From Porticoccus sp. (GTDB lineage: Bacteria > Pseudomonadota > Gammaproteobacteria > Pseudomonadales > Porticoccaceae): 15,461 bases of DNA. The stretch is from positions 1-15,461 of the forward strand of contig DRHD01000091.1 in NCBI GenBank assembly GCA_011049795.1. Reading direction: 5' to 3'. Below are positions 5,999 through 14,168 of the stretch, in pieces. Every line of letters begins with the position of its first letter. Within the stretch, counting starts at the first letter, position 1. Under the pieces are notes generated by a model. The model did no database searches. It was not told the DNA's origin and saw only the letters and a program-made list of their open reading frames with translations. The translations under genes were made by a program, and so were the position numbers.

Positions 5999-7054
5999 AT
6001 GTTGGTAAACGACTATTATTCGCAAGAAAATCATGGTCCTTATGAGCTTTATGATTTGGGTGATTTTCAGTTGGAAAGTGGCGGAACCATTCGAAATTGT
6101 CAGCTTGCTTACACGACCTTCGGTCAATTAAACCCCAATAAAGATAACGCCATACTGATGACTACTTGGTATTCCGGTACCAGTAAAATCATGGAGCAGG
6201 CTTATGTGGGGCCGGGTCGAGCTATAGATCCAGATAAGTACTTTGTCATCATCATTAATCAGATAGGCAATGGCCTCTCTACATCCCCCCATAACACGCC
6301 TGCTCCGTTTGGTATGGCGGCATTCCCCCACGTGAGAATTGGTGATGATGTTCGTGCTCAGCATCAGCTGCTCACTGAAAAATTTGGTCTCGATTCTCTT
6401 GCCTTGGTCGTGGGTGGGTCTATGGGTGCTCAGCAAACCTGGGAGTGGGCAGTGCGTTATCCTGAGATGGTCAAGCGTGCTGCACCTATTGCAGGCACAG
6501 CAAAAAATATGCCTCATGATTTTTTATTTACAAAAACCTTAAATGAAGCGATTACCTCAGACCCCGCTTGGGACGGCGGTTGGTATAAAGAGCCACATGC
6601 AGTGCATTGTGGTTTGCGTCGGCACGCTGATCTCTGGTCGGTGATGGGGTATAGCACGGAGATGTTCAAACAAGAGTTGTGGCGTGAGCTCGGTTTTTCA
6701 TCCCTTGAAGATTTCTATGTGGGTTTTACTCAGGGGTACTTTTTGCCCATGGACCCGAACAGCTTGCTGTGTCTTGCCTGGAAGTGGCAGCGTGGAGATG
6801 TCAGTAGAAACACAGGGGGTGATCTTGAAAAGGCTTTGGGGCGAGTCACCGCAAAAATGTTCGTGATGCCCATTAGTACAGACATGTTCTTTCCGCCTAA
6901 AGATTGTGAAGATCATCAGAAGATGGTGGCAAATAGTGAGTTTAGGGTGATTGAAAGTGATTGGGGGCATTTGGGGCTTTTTGGTATGGACTCCAAATAT
7001 ACGGCGCAGGTTGATAGTCATCTGGCTGAATTGTTGGCAATGGATGTTGAATGA
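5999..7054 (+). CDS. MetX-like alpha/beta hydrolase (homoserine O-acetyltransferase family relative)
   Basis: 351 residues with the alpha/beta hydrolase fold of the homoserine acyltransferase family. Start chosen at 5999, since GAGGGG (5985-5990) lies 8 bases upstream; an earlier in-frame ATG at 5981 would place this site inside the gene. Catalytic triad candidates: Ser141 in GGSMGAQQ (nucleophile elbow), Asp295 in STDMFFPP and His324 in DWGHLGLFG. The segment GPGRAIDPDKYFVI (71-84) also matches MetX. However, the true MetX region after it (LGGCYGSTGP type) is replaced by QIGNGLSTSPHNTP, typical of a sister group often annotated only as alpha/beta fold hydrolase. The substrate is therefore unknown, and acetylation of homoserine should not be assumed. 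It stands alone, with yajD 59 bases downstream on the same strand. Confidence 0.9.
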   Translation: MLVNDYYSQENHGPYELYDLGDFQLESGGTIRNCQLAYTTFGQLNPNKDNAILMTTWYSGTSKIMEQAYVGPGRAIDPDKYFVIIINQIGNGLSTSPHNTPAPFGMAAFPHVRIGDDVRAQHQLLTEKFGLDSLALVVGGSMGAQQTWEWAVRYPEMVKRAAPIAGTAKNMPHDFLFTKTLNEAITSDPAWDGGWYKEPHAVHCGLRRHADLWSVMGYSTEMFKQELWRELGFSSLEDFYVGFTQGYFLPMDPNSLLCLAWKWQRGDVSRNTGGDLEKALGRVTAKMFVMPISTDMFFPPKDCEDHQKMVANSEFRVIESDWGHLGLFGMDSKYTAQVDSHLAELLAMDVE

Positions 7055-7113
7055 TGATGAGTCACCTTATTATGAGTAACGTATTATGAATAAAGTGTTG
7101 CGAGGGTGTGATG

Positions 7114-7482
7114 ATGTCGCCAGATAATTCTTCAAACAAACTTAACAGTGTGGTTGCCGAAGCTCGTCGTGCCCGTAAAGATCGGGAAAAGGGTTATCGA
7201 GAAAAATCGCTAAAAATGTACCCTTGGGTGTGTGGCCGCTGTGCCCGTGAATTCACTCGACAAAATCTGAGTCAGTTGACGGTACACCACCGTGATCATA
7301 ACCATGACAACAATCCAGAAGATGGCAGTAACTGGGAGTTGTTGTGTCTTTACTGTCATGACAATGAACATTCACGCTATACGGAAGTAGAGGGCGGTAA
7401 CACTTCAACGGAGATTGAGAGAACGGCAGCTACCCACAACCCATTTGCCGGTCTTGGTGATCTGTTGAAAGGTAAGGAATAG
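7114..7482 (+). CDS. yajD: HNH nuclease family protein YajD
   Basis: 122 residues, very close to E. coli YajD in its core: GYREKSLKMYPWVCGRC, LTVHH and EDGSNWELLCLYCHDNEH. The HNH fold is a small zinc-supported beta-beta-alpha metal nuclease site. Visible elements are the zinc cysteines C40/C43 and C78/C81, the H58-H59 pair, N73, and H82/H86. The N-terminal 25 residues are longer and more charged than in E. coli. Start taken at the second ATG (7114), 7 bases after GAGGG (7102-7106); ATG 7111 and GTG 7108 are also in frame. The biological role of YajD is not established. It is convergent with the helicase gene, with only about 50 bases between them. Confidence 0.93.
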   Translation: MSPDNSSNKLNSVVAEARRARKDREKGYREKSLKMYPWVCGRCAREFTRQNLSQLTVHHRDHNHDNNPEDGSNWELLCLYCHDNEHSRYTEVEGGNTSTEIERTAATHNPFAGLGDLLKGKE

Positions 7483-7533
7483 GGTTGAGACGGGGTTGAA
7501 GGGGTTGACGGTGGGCTGAAGGTTGGTTGAGGT
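7483..7533. repeat. Degenerate GGTTGA-type repeats between convergent genes
   Basis: The short gap between yajD and the helicase gene is made almost entirely of variants of GGGGTTGA / GGGCTGAAGG (for example near 7483, 7493, 7502, 7513 and 7523), and the pattern runs on into the helicase 3' end. No stem with a T-tract is obvious, so I do not call a terminator. Confidence 0.45.
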
Positions 7534-8892
7534 TTAGCTTGAAGGCTTTTTTCTGGGCTGAAGGTTTAACCCGCCAGACTTCTTATTCTTGGTGCCGGAC
7601 TTTTTGCCCGATGGGTTACCCCCAGAATGTGGCTGACCTTTAGGTCCGGATTTACCCGCAGTTTTTAGTTTCTTTGGCTTTTTTGGTTTCTTCGGCTTTT
7701 TAGGTTTCGGGGGGCGAAGGTCTAACTTGGATTCCGGGACATTGTGGTTTGGTTCAAAACCATCAACCAATTTTCGAGGCAACAGCTGCTTAATTAAACG
7801 TTCAATGTCGGTGAGCAGCTTGAATTCATCGGCACTGACCAGTGAAATAGCCTGACCTTTCATGCCTGCTCGACCTGTGCGGCCAATTCTGTGTATATAA
7901 TCTTCCGCCACAATGGGCAAATCAAAATTAACCACTTGGGGCAGCTGCTCAATATCCAATCCCCGTGCTGCCACATCGGTCGCAACTAAAATTTTAACCG
8001 ACCCTTTTTTTGCATCAGTTAGCTTAAAGTCAGCCAGAGTTTTTGTTCGCACGGCTTGGCTTTTATCGCCATGAATTGCCGAAGCTTTAATGCTTTCATT
8101 ATGCAAATATTTAACGAGCTGGTTGGCCCCTTTTTTTGTTTTGGTGAAGACCAGCACTTTTTCCCATTTATTATGGTGAATCAGCTCAGTAAGTAATGCA
8201 GGTTTTTGTTTTTTGTCGACGGGATGAACCCACTGTTTGACCGTGGTCGCTGTAGTGTTTCGTGGGCTGACAGAAATCTCAACCGGATGGTTGACCAGCC
8301 CTTTGGCCAGATTACGAATCTCATCTGAAAATGTGGCAGAAAACATCAGGTTTTGGCGCTGGTTGGGCAGCAGTGCCAGAATTTTGCGGATATCGTTAAT
8401 AAAACCCATATCCAGCATTCGGTCGGCTTCGTCCAGCACCAGCACTTCCAGTTGCTTAAACTTCACCGCATTTTGCTGGTAGAGGTCCAGCAAACGCCCG
8501 GGTGTTGCCACCAGAATATCAATGCCTTTACGCAGCTTCATCATCTGGGGGTTAATCTTTACCCCGCCATACACCACGGCAGAACGCAGGGGTAAATGTT
8601 TACCGTAGGTCGCTATGCTATCTGCGACCTGAGCAGCCAGTTCTCGGGTTGGGGCTAATATTAGGGCCCTGACCTGATTCGCTTCGACTGGTTTTCCTTT
8701 AGATAGTTTCTCCAGTATTGGCAGGGCAAAACTGGCTGTTTTTCCCGTGCCGGTTTGAGCTGCGGCCATCACATCCTTGCCTTGCATGGCAGGGGGTATG
8801 GCTTTTGACTGAATAGGGGTGGGCGTGTCGTAGCCCTGTTCAGCAACAGCATCAAGAATTGGGGCGGATAGGCCGAAAGAGGTAAAGCTCAT
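7534..8892 (-). CDS. rhlE: ATP-dependent RNA helicase, DEAD-box, RhlE type
   Basis: A 452-residue RNA helicase that unwinds short RNA duplexes, in this group linked to ribosome assembly and RNA decay. All motifs are present: the Q motif in GYDTPTPIQ (20-28), Walker [10 protein letters not shown] (44-52), PTREL (81-85), DEAD (154-157), SAT (185-187), ARGLD (309-313) and HRIGRTGR (334-341). The start is set at [13 protein letters not shown] because RhlE proteins begin with this sequence; the frame is open for 48 more codons upstream, but that part is not family-like. After about residue 393 there is a basic low-complexity tail built from KPKKP units followed by Gly/Ser/Lys-rich sequence, as expected for a non-specific RNA-binding tail. 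No strong ribosome site is visible. It is divergent from the DUF4197 gene. Confidence 0.93.
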   Translation of the reverse strand: MSFTSFGLSAPILDAVAEQGYDTPTPIQSKAIPPAMQGKDVMAAAQTGTGKTASFALPILEKLSKGKPVEANQVRALILAPTRELAAQVADSIATYGKHLPLRSAVVYGGVKINPQMMKLRKGIDILVATPGRLLDLYQQNAVKFKQLEVLVLDEADRMLDMGFINDIRKILALLPNQRQNLMFSATFSDEIRNLAKGLVNHPVEISVSPRNTTATTVKQWVHPVDKKQKPALLTELIHHNKWEKVLVFTKTKKGANQLVKYLHNESIKASAIHGDKSQAVRTKTLADFKLTDAKKGSVKILVATDVAARGLDIEQLPQVVNFDLPIVAEDYIHRIGRTGRAGMKGQAISLVSADEFKLLTDIERLIKQLLPRKLVDGFEPNHNVPESKLDLRPPKPKKPKKPKKPKKLKTAGKSGPKGQPHSGGNPSGKKSGTKNKKSGGLNLQPRKKPSS

Positions 8893-9084
8893 TAGTGTTA
8901 GCAGGCCTTTGGTGTCTCTTATTACCAGCAAAACTAGGCTGGGGGTGAGGGTGAAGTATAAACGCTTAGTGGTTATGTCTGACAGAATCTTGATAGGTCT
9001 TTTAAGTGGACTGTTAAGAGGCCTTTTGAAAGACATTTTGAGCGTGCCTAGGTCTCACTCAAGGGGCTGGGTGCGTGGTAATCT

Positions 9085-9103
9085 GTGGATAGATGTTATC
9101 TAC
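9085..9103. promoter_or_regulatory. Imperfect dyad upstream of the DUF4197 gene
   Basis: GTGGATA-gatgt-TATCTAC is an inverted repeat with 6 of 7 positions paired, 26 bases before the gene start, in the intergenic region shared with rhlE. It could be an operator. Evidence is limited to symmetry. Confidence 0.25.
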
Positions 9104-9129
9104 TTAATATTGTGGCTCGGAGGCCTCAT

Positions 9130-9903
9130 ATGAAAAAGATTACAGCGCTTATTGGTGTGTCATTGGTATTCCTGCAATTGCCCGTCAATGCAGGGAATTG
9201 GTGGGATACAGGAAAAAGCCTGTTGGATGATGTGGTTAACACTGAGCCAGAAAGTACGGCTAGTAGTTCAAATAGCAGCCCAGGTAGCGCATTGTCGACA
9301 CTCAGTGTTGAGGATATGAGTGCGGGTCTGAAGGATGCACTGAAAGTGGGTACTGAGAACGTAGTCGCTCAACTGGGTAAACCAGACGGGTTTAATCTTG
9401 ATGATGCCATTCATATTCCCCTGCCGGCAGAGATTCAACAGGCTAAGGGTTTACTCGACACCGTGGGTATGGGCTGGATGATGGATGACTTGGAAACCAA
9501 GCTAAATCGTGGTGCAGAAGTAGCAGTGCCAAAGGCCAAGGAACTGTTTTTGGCCGCTATCACCGATATGAGTATCGAAGATGCCAAGAAAATTTATAAC
9601 GGTCCAGATGACTCTGCCACGAGCTATTTTAGAGAAAAGATGGGCCCTCAATTAGCCGATGAAATGCGCCCGGTAATTGAGCATAGCTTGAGTGAAGTCG
9701 GGGCCGTGCAAACCTACGATACGATGATGAGCAACTACAAGACCATTCCTCTGGTGCCAGATATTAAAGGGGACCTTACCGAGTACACGATCAATAAGGG
9801 TATGGATGGGATTTTCTACTATCTGGCCAAGGAAGAAGCGGCTATTCGGAAAGACCCAGTCAAGCAAACTACCTCCCTGTTGAAAAAGGTGTTTGGCCAG
9901 TAA
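9130..9903 (+). CDS. Exported DUF4197 domain protein
   Basis: 257 residues. The start at 9130 follows GGAGG (9119-9123) by 6 bases. MKKITALIGVSLVFLQLPVNA is a clear Sec signal peptide, likely cut after Ala21, so the mature protein is periplasmic. A Ser-rich linker follows (about 40-53), then an alpha-helical domain from about residue 60 to the end. Family-type features include LSVEDMSAGLKDALKVGTENVV near the start of the domain, the DAIHIPLP segment (about 97-104) and the FREKMGPQLADEMRPVIE helix (about 161-180). DUF4197 proteins are common in proteobacteria and have no established function. The gene appears to be a single-gene unit between divergent rhlE and a convergent gene. Confidence 0.85.
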   Translation: MKKITALIGVSLVFLQLPVNAGNWWDTGKSLLDDVVNTEPESTASSSNSSPGSALSTLSVEDMSAGLKDALKVGTENVVAQLGKPDGFNLDDAIHIPLPAEIQQAKGLLDTVGMGWMMDDLETKLNRGAEVAVPKAKELFLAAITDMSIEDAKKIYNGPDDSATSYFREKMGPQLADEMRPVIEHSLSEVGAVQTYDTMMSNYKTIPLVPDIKGDLTEYTINKGMDGIFYYLAKEEAAIRKDPVKQTTSLLKKVFGQ

Positions 9904-9965
9904 CAGCAGCCTAATATGGTAGAAAAAACACTGAGAAAGCCGGGGCAATATGCAACGGCTATTAG

Positions 9966-10511
9966 TCACTCGATCATAATGGTTTGCATGATGGCTGTAC
10001 AATAGCTGCCAGGAATTTTTATGTGACTTGTTTGATTGCCCGTGAGTATTACGTTTAGGCCGGCTGACATGGCGTCAATAACATCAAAAAAACTCAGGCT
10101 AACAGCCAGTCTCTCCTCATATTTACAGGTGGTTTTGTCGTTACAGCTAGGTGCAGTTTTTGATAATAAGGCCAATGGTACATCATCGCCTCCTGCGGTT
10201 GCGCTCGTATAGTCCCGCCAGCCATCATCGGCATAAAGTGCAGTAATGTAGAGTATGTATTTCTCACCATCATCCAGATGTGTTGATCTGACCAAGTAAA
10301 TTTCAGAGAACTGTTCACTCAATATTTTATCTGAGTGGGCAAGATTTGGGCCAGAAGCTACTTCTCCTTTTTGTGGTTCCAGGGTTAAAATAATATGGCT
10401 TTTTATGTCTTCTGCTGAGGCCCAGTCGATGGCTGTTTCTTTATCTTCAGCCGCCCAGGAATGTAGTGACCCAAGGATAAAAAGAACAACAATCTGAGTG
10501 AAAAATTTCAT
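9966..10511 (-). CDS. Exported protein of unknown function
   Basis: 181 residues; not recognised. The ATG at 10511 is preceded by AGGA at suitable spacing; the codon before it, TTG, is also in frame but less likely. MKFFTQIVVLFILGSLHSWAA is a good Sec signal peptide with probable cleavage around Ala20/Ala21. The mature part is acidic with alternating polar and beta-type segments (IYLVRSTHL, YILYITALY) and three cysteines: C123 and C129 in SCNDKTTC, and C171. At least one periplasmic disulfide is plausible. It lies 112 bases downstream of the DUF547 gene on the same strand, so it may have its own promoter. It is convergent with the DUF4197 gene, with about 60 bases between their ends. Confidence 0.7.
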   Translation of the reverse strand: MKFFTQIVVLFILGSLHSWAAEDKETAIDWASAEDIKSHIILTLEPQKGEVASGPNLAHSDKILSEQFSEIYLVRSTHLDDGEKYILYITALYADDGWRDYTSATAGGDDVPLALLSKTAPSCNDKTTCKYEERLAVSLSFFDVIDAMSAGLNVILTGNQTSHIKIPGSYCTAIMQTIMIE

Positions 10512-10623
10512 CAATTTATCCTATTTTTTGAATCAACTATGTAACAATATTTATTGGGTGAGTGGGAGCTAATAACTCAGATTCCACTCTTGGCTATTGG
10601 TTCATCTCTTAATCTATTTAGTT

Positions 10624-11487
10624 TTAGGGCTCATTAAGCGCCCAGTTGTAATGGCTCTCTATGTCGCCATCATATTGACGTAACTGCTCGGCTAAGGGTG
10701 GTTCGGCATAGTTGGTTAGATGTGAGATCAGCGCCTGATCACTGTTGCCGAAGTCTTCTAAATACCAGTGGTAAATACTGGAGACCTTCAGAGTGGTCTC
10801 TTCTGGTCTGGCACCCTCGAAAGTGACGCCTCTGGGGTGATTGATATACTGGCGAGCAGCTTCTTCTAGCTGGCTGTGGGTATTAGTCGCGGTATAAGCC
10901 GTGGCAGCCAAGTTAGGGCAACTCAGGCTGGCACAGTTGACCGCGTAGTGAATACGATTGTCACGGAATAATGGCCTAAGGATACGGTGCTCAATGTCAT
11001 TGAGAGACAGGTCATGCCGCTCAATATTAGCTACGTTGTCATCCCAGGGGCCAAAACTTAAAAAACTATCCCCGAGCTTGGTGATGGACGTTACTGGGTA
11101 GCTTTTCAGAATAAGTTCTACGGTGAGTGCATTGTATAGGTTGATCCAATAGGCTTTTTGTTCGGCGCGACTAAAGCGCCGAGGGTTTAACTGCTGCATT
11201 TCTTTTAAGTACACATCCAGCGACTTTTGATCCTCGGTAGTGACGGCGGCGTAATTAAAGCGATGGATACCACTGGGGTGATTGCTGTTCAAATACCGAT
11301 TGAGTAGCAATTGCCAGGAATCGTGATTAATAGTTTGAGTGTTTTCTTCATTGCTTGCTGACCAGAATGCCAAGGCATTACTGTCGGGTGCAGAAAATAC
11401 AGCGGGTGAAAAAAACAGAATAAGTGATAGCCATGCCAAAGGTAAAATATTGTTATCTATGGTTTTTTTTAAGGGATTAAGGTTCAT
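10624..11487 (-). CDS. Exported DUF547 domain protein
   Basis: 287 residues. GAGGG lies 6 bases before the ATG, inside the end of the GT2 gene, and the two genes overlap by 11 bases, implying translational coupling. The N-terminus has a positively charged start, a hydrophobic core and a likely cleavage after about residue 33 (VFSA-PDS), so the protein is exported. DUF547 hallmarks are visible: AYWINLYNALTVELIL (about 112-127), the GPWD motif, LSLNDIEH, and HYAVNCASLSCPNL (about 179-192), which carries conserved His, Asn and two Cys. DUF547 has been compared with papain-like or transglutaminase-like folds, but its activity is unproven. Coupling to a polyprenyl-sugar synthase-like gene suggests a role in cell-envelope glycan metabolism; this is inference. 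Confidence 0.88.
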   Translation of the reverse strand: MNLNPLKKTIDNNILPLAWLSLILFFSPAVFSAPDSNALAFWSASNEENTQTINHDSWQLLLNRYLNSNHPSGIHRFNYAAVTTEDQKSLDVYLKEMQQLNPRRFSRAEQKAYWINLYNALTVELILKSYPVTSITKLGDSFLSFGPWDDNVANIERHDLSLNDIEHRILRPLFRDNRIHYAVNCASLSCPNLAATAYTATNTHSQLEEAARQYINHPRGVTFEGARPEETTLKVSSIYHWYLEDFGNSDQALISHLTNYAEPPLAEQLRQYDGDIESHYNWALNEP

Positions 11488-12265
11488 TTTTTACCCTCAC
11501 TTGGCCTGAAATATTACGATTGTTAGATACTCGTACCTCTTTAGGGTTGTGTTTATACTGTCGCCAGTAAAGTTTGGCTATCATCGATAAAATACCGACA
11601 CCTGCACCGATAGTTCCGTTCACTGTACCGCTGATTTTGGAGTGACCAAGACGGCGGAAGGTATCCACGGGGTGCTCTATGGTCGTCATATTTTTTTGAA
11701 TCGCTTTAACCTGCATTTCAATGGTCCAGCCAAAGGTTTTATCCTCCATGGCCAGTTGCTTTAGGGCACCTTGAGATATAGCGCGGAATGGACCAAGGTC
11801 AGTGACCGTTGCTCCCCACAGCCATCGAATTAACAGGCTAGCGAGTCGGTTGCCAAAACGCTGGGGGAGGGTGAGGGCGCCTTGCTCCATTTTACCGAGA
11901 GTCCGGGAGCCAATGGCCAAGTCTGCGCCGTTGGCAACAGTGTGAATCAGAGGGATTGCCTGACTGGCATGGAATGCATTATCGCCATCGATAAATAATA
12001 GGATGTCCGCATTTTTTGCCTTGCCTAGGGCGGTTAGGCAAGCAATACCGTAACCAAGTTGAGGTTGGGTGATGACTTGTGCACCTGCTGCGTGAGCGAT
12101 GGCGGCAGTGTTATCAGTGGAACCGTTATCACAGACCCAAATATCATCGATAATCGAGTTGTCATTATCGTCAGATAGTGCCTGAAGACCGCTTATGACC
12201 TGTTGTATTGCTTGGGCTTCATTCCGAGCGGGAATAATGCAAACAATGCGTTTTTTCTGATACAT
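11477..12265 (-). CDS. Family 2 glycosyltransferase, polyprenyl (dolichyl)-phosphate sugar synthase-like
   Basis: 262 residues with a GT-A fold. It probably transfers a sugar from a nucleotide sugar to polyprenyl phosphate at the inner face of the membrane. Motifs: CIIPARNEA (9-17), the VCDNGSTDNT nucleotide-binding loop (44-53), LGYGIA (70-75), the metal-binding DGD at 93-95, GSRTLG (about 119-124) and TDLGPFRAI (about 154-162) with the acceptor-side FGWTIEMQVKA helix. This set matches the short DPM1-like subgroup without C-terminal transmembrane helices. GAGGA lies 8 bases before the ATG; a GTG one codon earlier is also possible. It follows the small Cys protein by 24 bases and overlaps the DUF547 gene. 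The divergent GT-C enzyme at 12801 would be a natural user of its product. Confidence 0.9.
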   Translation of the reverse strand: MYQKKRIVCIIPARNEAQAIQQVISGLQALSDDNDNSIIDDIWVCDNGSTDNTAAIAHAAGAQVITQPQLGYGIACLTALGKAKNADILLFIDGDNAFHASQAIPLIHTVANGADLAIGSRTLGKMEQGALTLPQRFGNRLASLLIRWLWGATVTDLGPFRAISQGALKQLAMEDKTFGWTIEMQVKAIQKNMTTIEHPVDTFRRLGHSKISGTVNGTIGAGVGILSMIAKLYWRQYKHNPKEVRVSNNRNISGQVRVKNEP

Positions 12266-12289
12266 CACGTGGGTCCTCGTACCAGAAAA

Positions 12290-12616
12290 TTATCGTGGGC
12301 CAAAATACTTCTCAAGATAAAAGGTGACGGCTGAACGCTCCTTTTCATTTAAGAGAGTCATCAACTGCTGGTCAGTATTGAGCCGCTCAATAAAATCGCA
12401 GGCTTTGGCTGCATCAAGCGTGGTCTCGGATAAGAGGCAAGTACCACAGGCTAATTTTCGATGGTAGGTCACCTTGCCAAGGTGGTAGGGATCATCAAGG
12501 GAGGGTGGTGCCAGGTTAATGGACGCTGAGGCCATCGAAGCGGATAGTATTATGGTGGGTAATATCAATGCCACTGATAAGGACAACGTGGGTATACCGT
12601 AACGCTGGGTTTTCAT
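12290..12616 (-). CDS. Small exported protein with a CxxC motif, cytochrome c-like but lacking the heme histidine
   Basis: 108 residues, first gene of the minus-strand set with GT2 and DUF547. A Sec signal peptide (MKTQRYGIPTLSLSVALILP..., likely cut near residue 32, ASA-SIN) exports it. The mature part of about 76 residues starts with a Pro-rich stretch, then GKVTYHRKLACGTCLLSE with C57 and C60, a third cysteine C73, and a C-terminal helix NEKERSAVTFYLEKYF. The layout G-K-x-x-Y...C-x-x-C plus a terminal E-R-x-A-V-x-x-Y-L helix recalls a short c-type cytochrome. The heme-binding His after the second Cys is Leu here, so heme attachment is not expected. Function unknown; a redox or structural role in the envelope is possible. 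Confidence 0.72.
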   Translation of the reverse strand: MKTQRYGIPTLSLSVALILPTIILSASMASASINLAPPSLDDPYHLGKVTYHRKLACGTCLLSETTLDAAKACDFIERLNTDQQLMTLLNEKERSAVTFYLEKYFGPR

Positions 12617-12800
12617 TGTGCTTATCGCCTGTTTTTTGAATGTTGTAAAAGACTGACCTTGTGGGCCTTATACCTGTGTGCCTTATAGAGTGTCAGCTGA
12701 GTAAATAGTTCTACCTTTTTTTACCTATCTTTGAGTCACCGGGAATTCCCACTCCATATAAGGTATCTTGTGATTATCTAACGATAATAAATGATGTGTG
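12617..12800. promoter_or_regulatory. Divergent promoter region of the glycosylation genes
   Basis: These 184 bases separate the minus-strand set beginning at 12616 from the GT-C gene beginning at 12801, so they must hold promoters for both. Visible sites are two near-identical 12-mers, GTGGGCCTTATA (12661-12672) and GTGTGCCTTATA (12676-12687), spaced 15 bases apart, and a perfect palindrome GGGAATTCCC (12741-12750). Either could bind a shared regulator. No convincing -35/-10 pair was found. Confidence 0.4.
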
Positions 12801-14168
12801 ATGAATGGCACTGGCGCTAATAATAACGACCTAGAAGCTCTTCCCAATGTTGGTGAAAGTGGCTTGGGGTTGAGATGGGGTATTGATGTCGCCGGCTTTG
12901 TCTGCGCCATTGCCTACGGCGTGTTGGCCTGGTATTCATTGCAGCCAGAATTTCTTTCTCTGTGGCTATTTTATGGTCTGCTTGGTGTGTCTTTGCTGGC
13001 TACTCTGGTTGCTTTTGGCTGTGCGGCTAATCAGTCTCTGACGCCTTTGCGGTTATTGTTCTGGGCGGGTTGTTTCCATGCTATTGGCGTATTAGGTGAT
13101 CCGTTATGGGAAGACGATTTTTACCGCTACCTCTGGGATGGTTATCGTTTTTTTGAAACAGGTTCGCCTTATGGAATAGCACCCGCCACATTTTTTGGTC
13201 ATGACGAGATTCCAGTAATTTTTCAAGGGTTGTTAGCTAGGATTAATTACCCGGATGTGCCGACCATTTACGGGCCTACCCTGCAATACACCTTTCTGTT
13301 GGGGCATTTGTTAGCCCCGGCAGAGGTGTGGATACTGCAACTCATCTATGCCCTGGCAGACATGGCGCTCATCCTGTTGTTGTTACGTCTGGCCAACATT
13401 CGTTGGGTGTTGCTCTATGCATGGTCACCCTTGGTGATTAAAGAGCTGGCCTTTACTGCTCACCCTGATGGGGTAGGGGTATTGTTGCTGATGGCAGCAT
13501 TATTTTGTCGGCAACAACAGATGTATCTCATTGCCGCCGGACTGTTGGCGCTTAGTGTGGGGGCGAAGGTGTTTGCTCTGTTATTGGCTCCCTTTATCTT
13601 GTGGCGATTACCCTTGCGTTATTGGGGTGTGTTTTGCTTGGTGTTGGCCGTGTTATACGGCCCCTTTATTTGGCAGGGGGCATCGGATATGGGGGGGCTG
13701 TTAGTCTTTGGTAATGAGTGGCAGTTTAATAGTGCTTTTTATGCATTGTTGCGTCAGTGGCTTGATCCGCTGGTGGCCAAACTGGTTTTAGGTTCTGTTT
13801 TTTTGGGGATGTATGCTTGGTTGTTTAGACAACACAGCAAGTCTTCAATGTGGCAGATGCCCCGAGGGGATATTATCTTTGGTGTGTTCTTCTTTATCGC
13901 TCCAGTGGTTAACGCTTGGTATCTGATTTGGTTGCTACCCTTCGCAGTGATCTTTCCCAGGCTGTGGAGTTGGACGTTTTCAGTGAGTGTGTTGTTGTCC
14001 TATGCTGTTGGTATCAATATGAATTCAACGAGTATTGAACCCTTCCTAATACCGATCTGGGTCATATATTTGGAATATGGTGTGGTGTTAGCGGCACTCG
14101 GTGTGGATGTTTGGATTCGAGCAGTAGGTATTAATTTTAGCGGTAATTTAGCGAGATCAAGTCCCTGA
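12801..14168 (+). CDS. Multi-pass membrane glycosyltransferase of the GT-C type (polyprenyl-phosphate sugar-dependent)
   Basis: 455 residues with about eleven hydrophobic membrane-spanning segments from residue 29 to the end. The first large loop carries EDDFYRYLWDGYRFF (104-118) and GSPYGIAP (121-128), the acidic loop expected of GT-C enzymes such as mannosyltransferases that use polyprenyl-phosphate sugars outside the membrane. INYPDVPTIYGPT (148-160) and AFTAHPDG (217-224) are further loop motifs of this group. The start is the ATG at 12801; a GTG lies directly upstream in frame and no good ribosome site is seen, so the exact start is uncertain. It is divergent from the GT2/DUF547 set. The acceptor (glycan, lipid or protein) cannot be told from sequence. 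Confidence 0.85.
   Translation: MNGTGANNNDLEALPNVGESGLGLRWGIDVAGFVCAIAYGVLAWYSLQPEFLSLWLFYGLLGVSLLATLVAFGCAANQSLTPLRLLFWAGCFHAIGVLGDPLWEDDFYRYLWDGYRFFETGSPYGIAPATFFGHDEIPVIFQGLLARINYPDVPTIYGPTLQYTFLLGHLLAPAEVWILQLIYALADMALILLLLRLANIRWVLLYAWSPLVIKELAFTAHPDGVGVLLLMAALFCRQQQMYLIAAGLLALSVGAKVFALLLAPFILWRLPLRYWGVFCLVLAVLYGPFIWQGASDMGGLLVFGNEWQFNSAFYALLRQWLDPLVAKLVLGSVFLGMYAWLFRQHSKSSMWQMPRGDIIFGVFFFIAPVVNAWYLIWLLPFAVIFPRLWSWTFSVSVLLSYAVGINMNSTSIEPFLIPIWVIYLEYGVVLAALGVDVWIRAVGINFSGNLARSSP

Noticed and set aside
8893..9036. 48-codon N-terminal extension of the RhlE helicase
   Set aside because: RhlE proteins begin at MSF-x-S-x-GL; the extension has no family resemblance and lies in the divergent promoter region.
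9920..9960. Possible terminator AGCCG / CGGCT between the DUF4197 gene and its convergent neighbour
   Set aside because: Only a 5-bp stem with a long loop and no T-run.
10560..10589. Hairpin GAGTGGGA / TTCCACTC downstream of the DUF547 gene
   Set aside because: An 8-bp stem with a G-U pair and no T-tract on the minus strand; not good enough for a terminator call.
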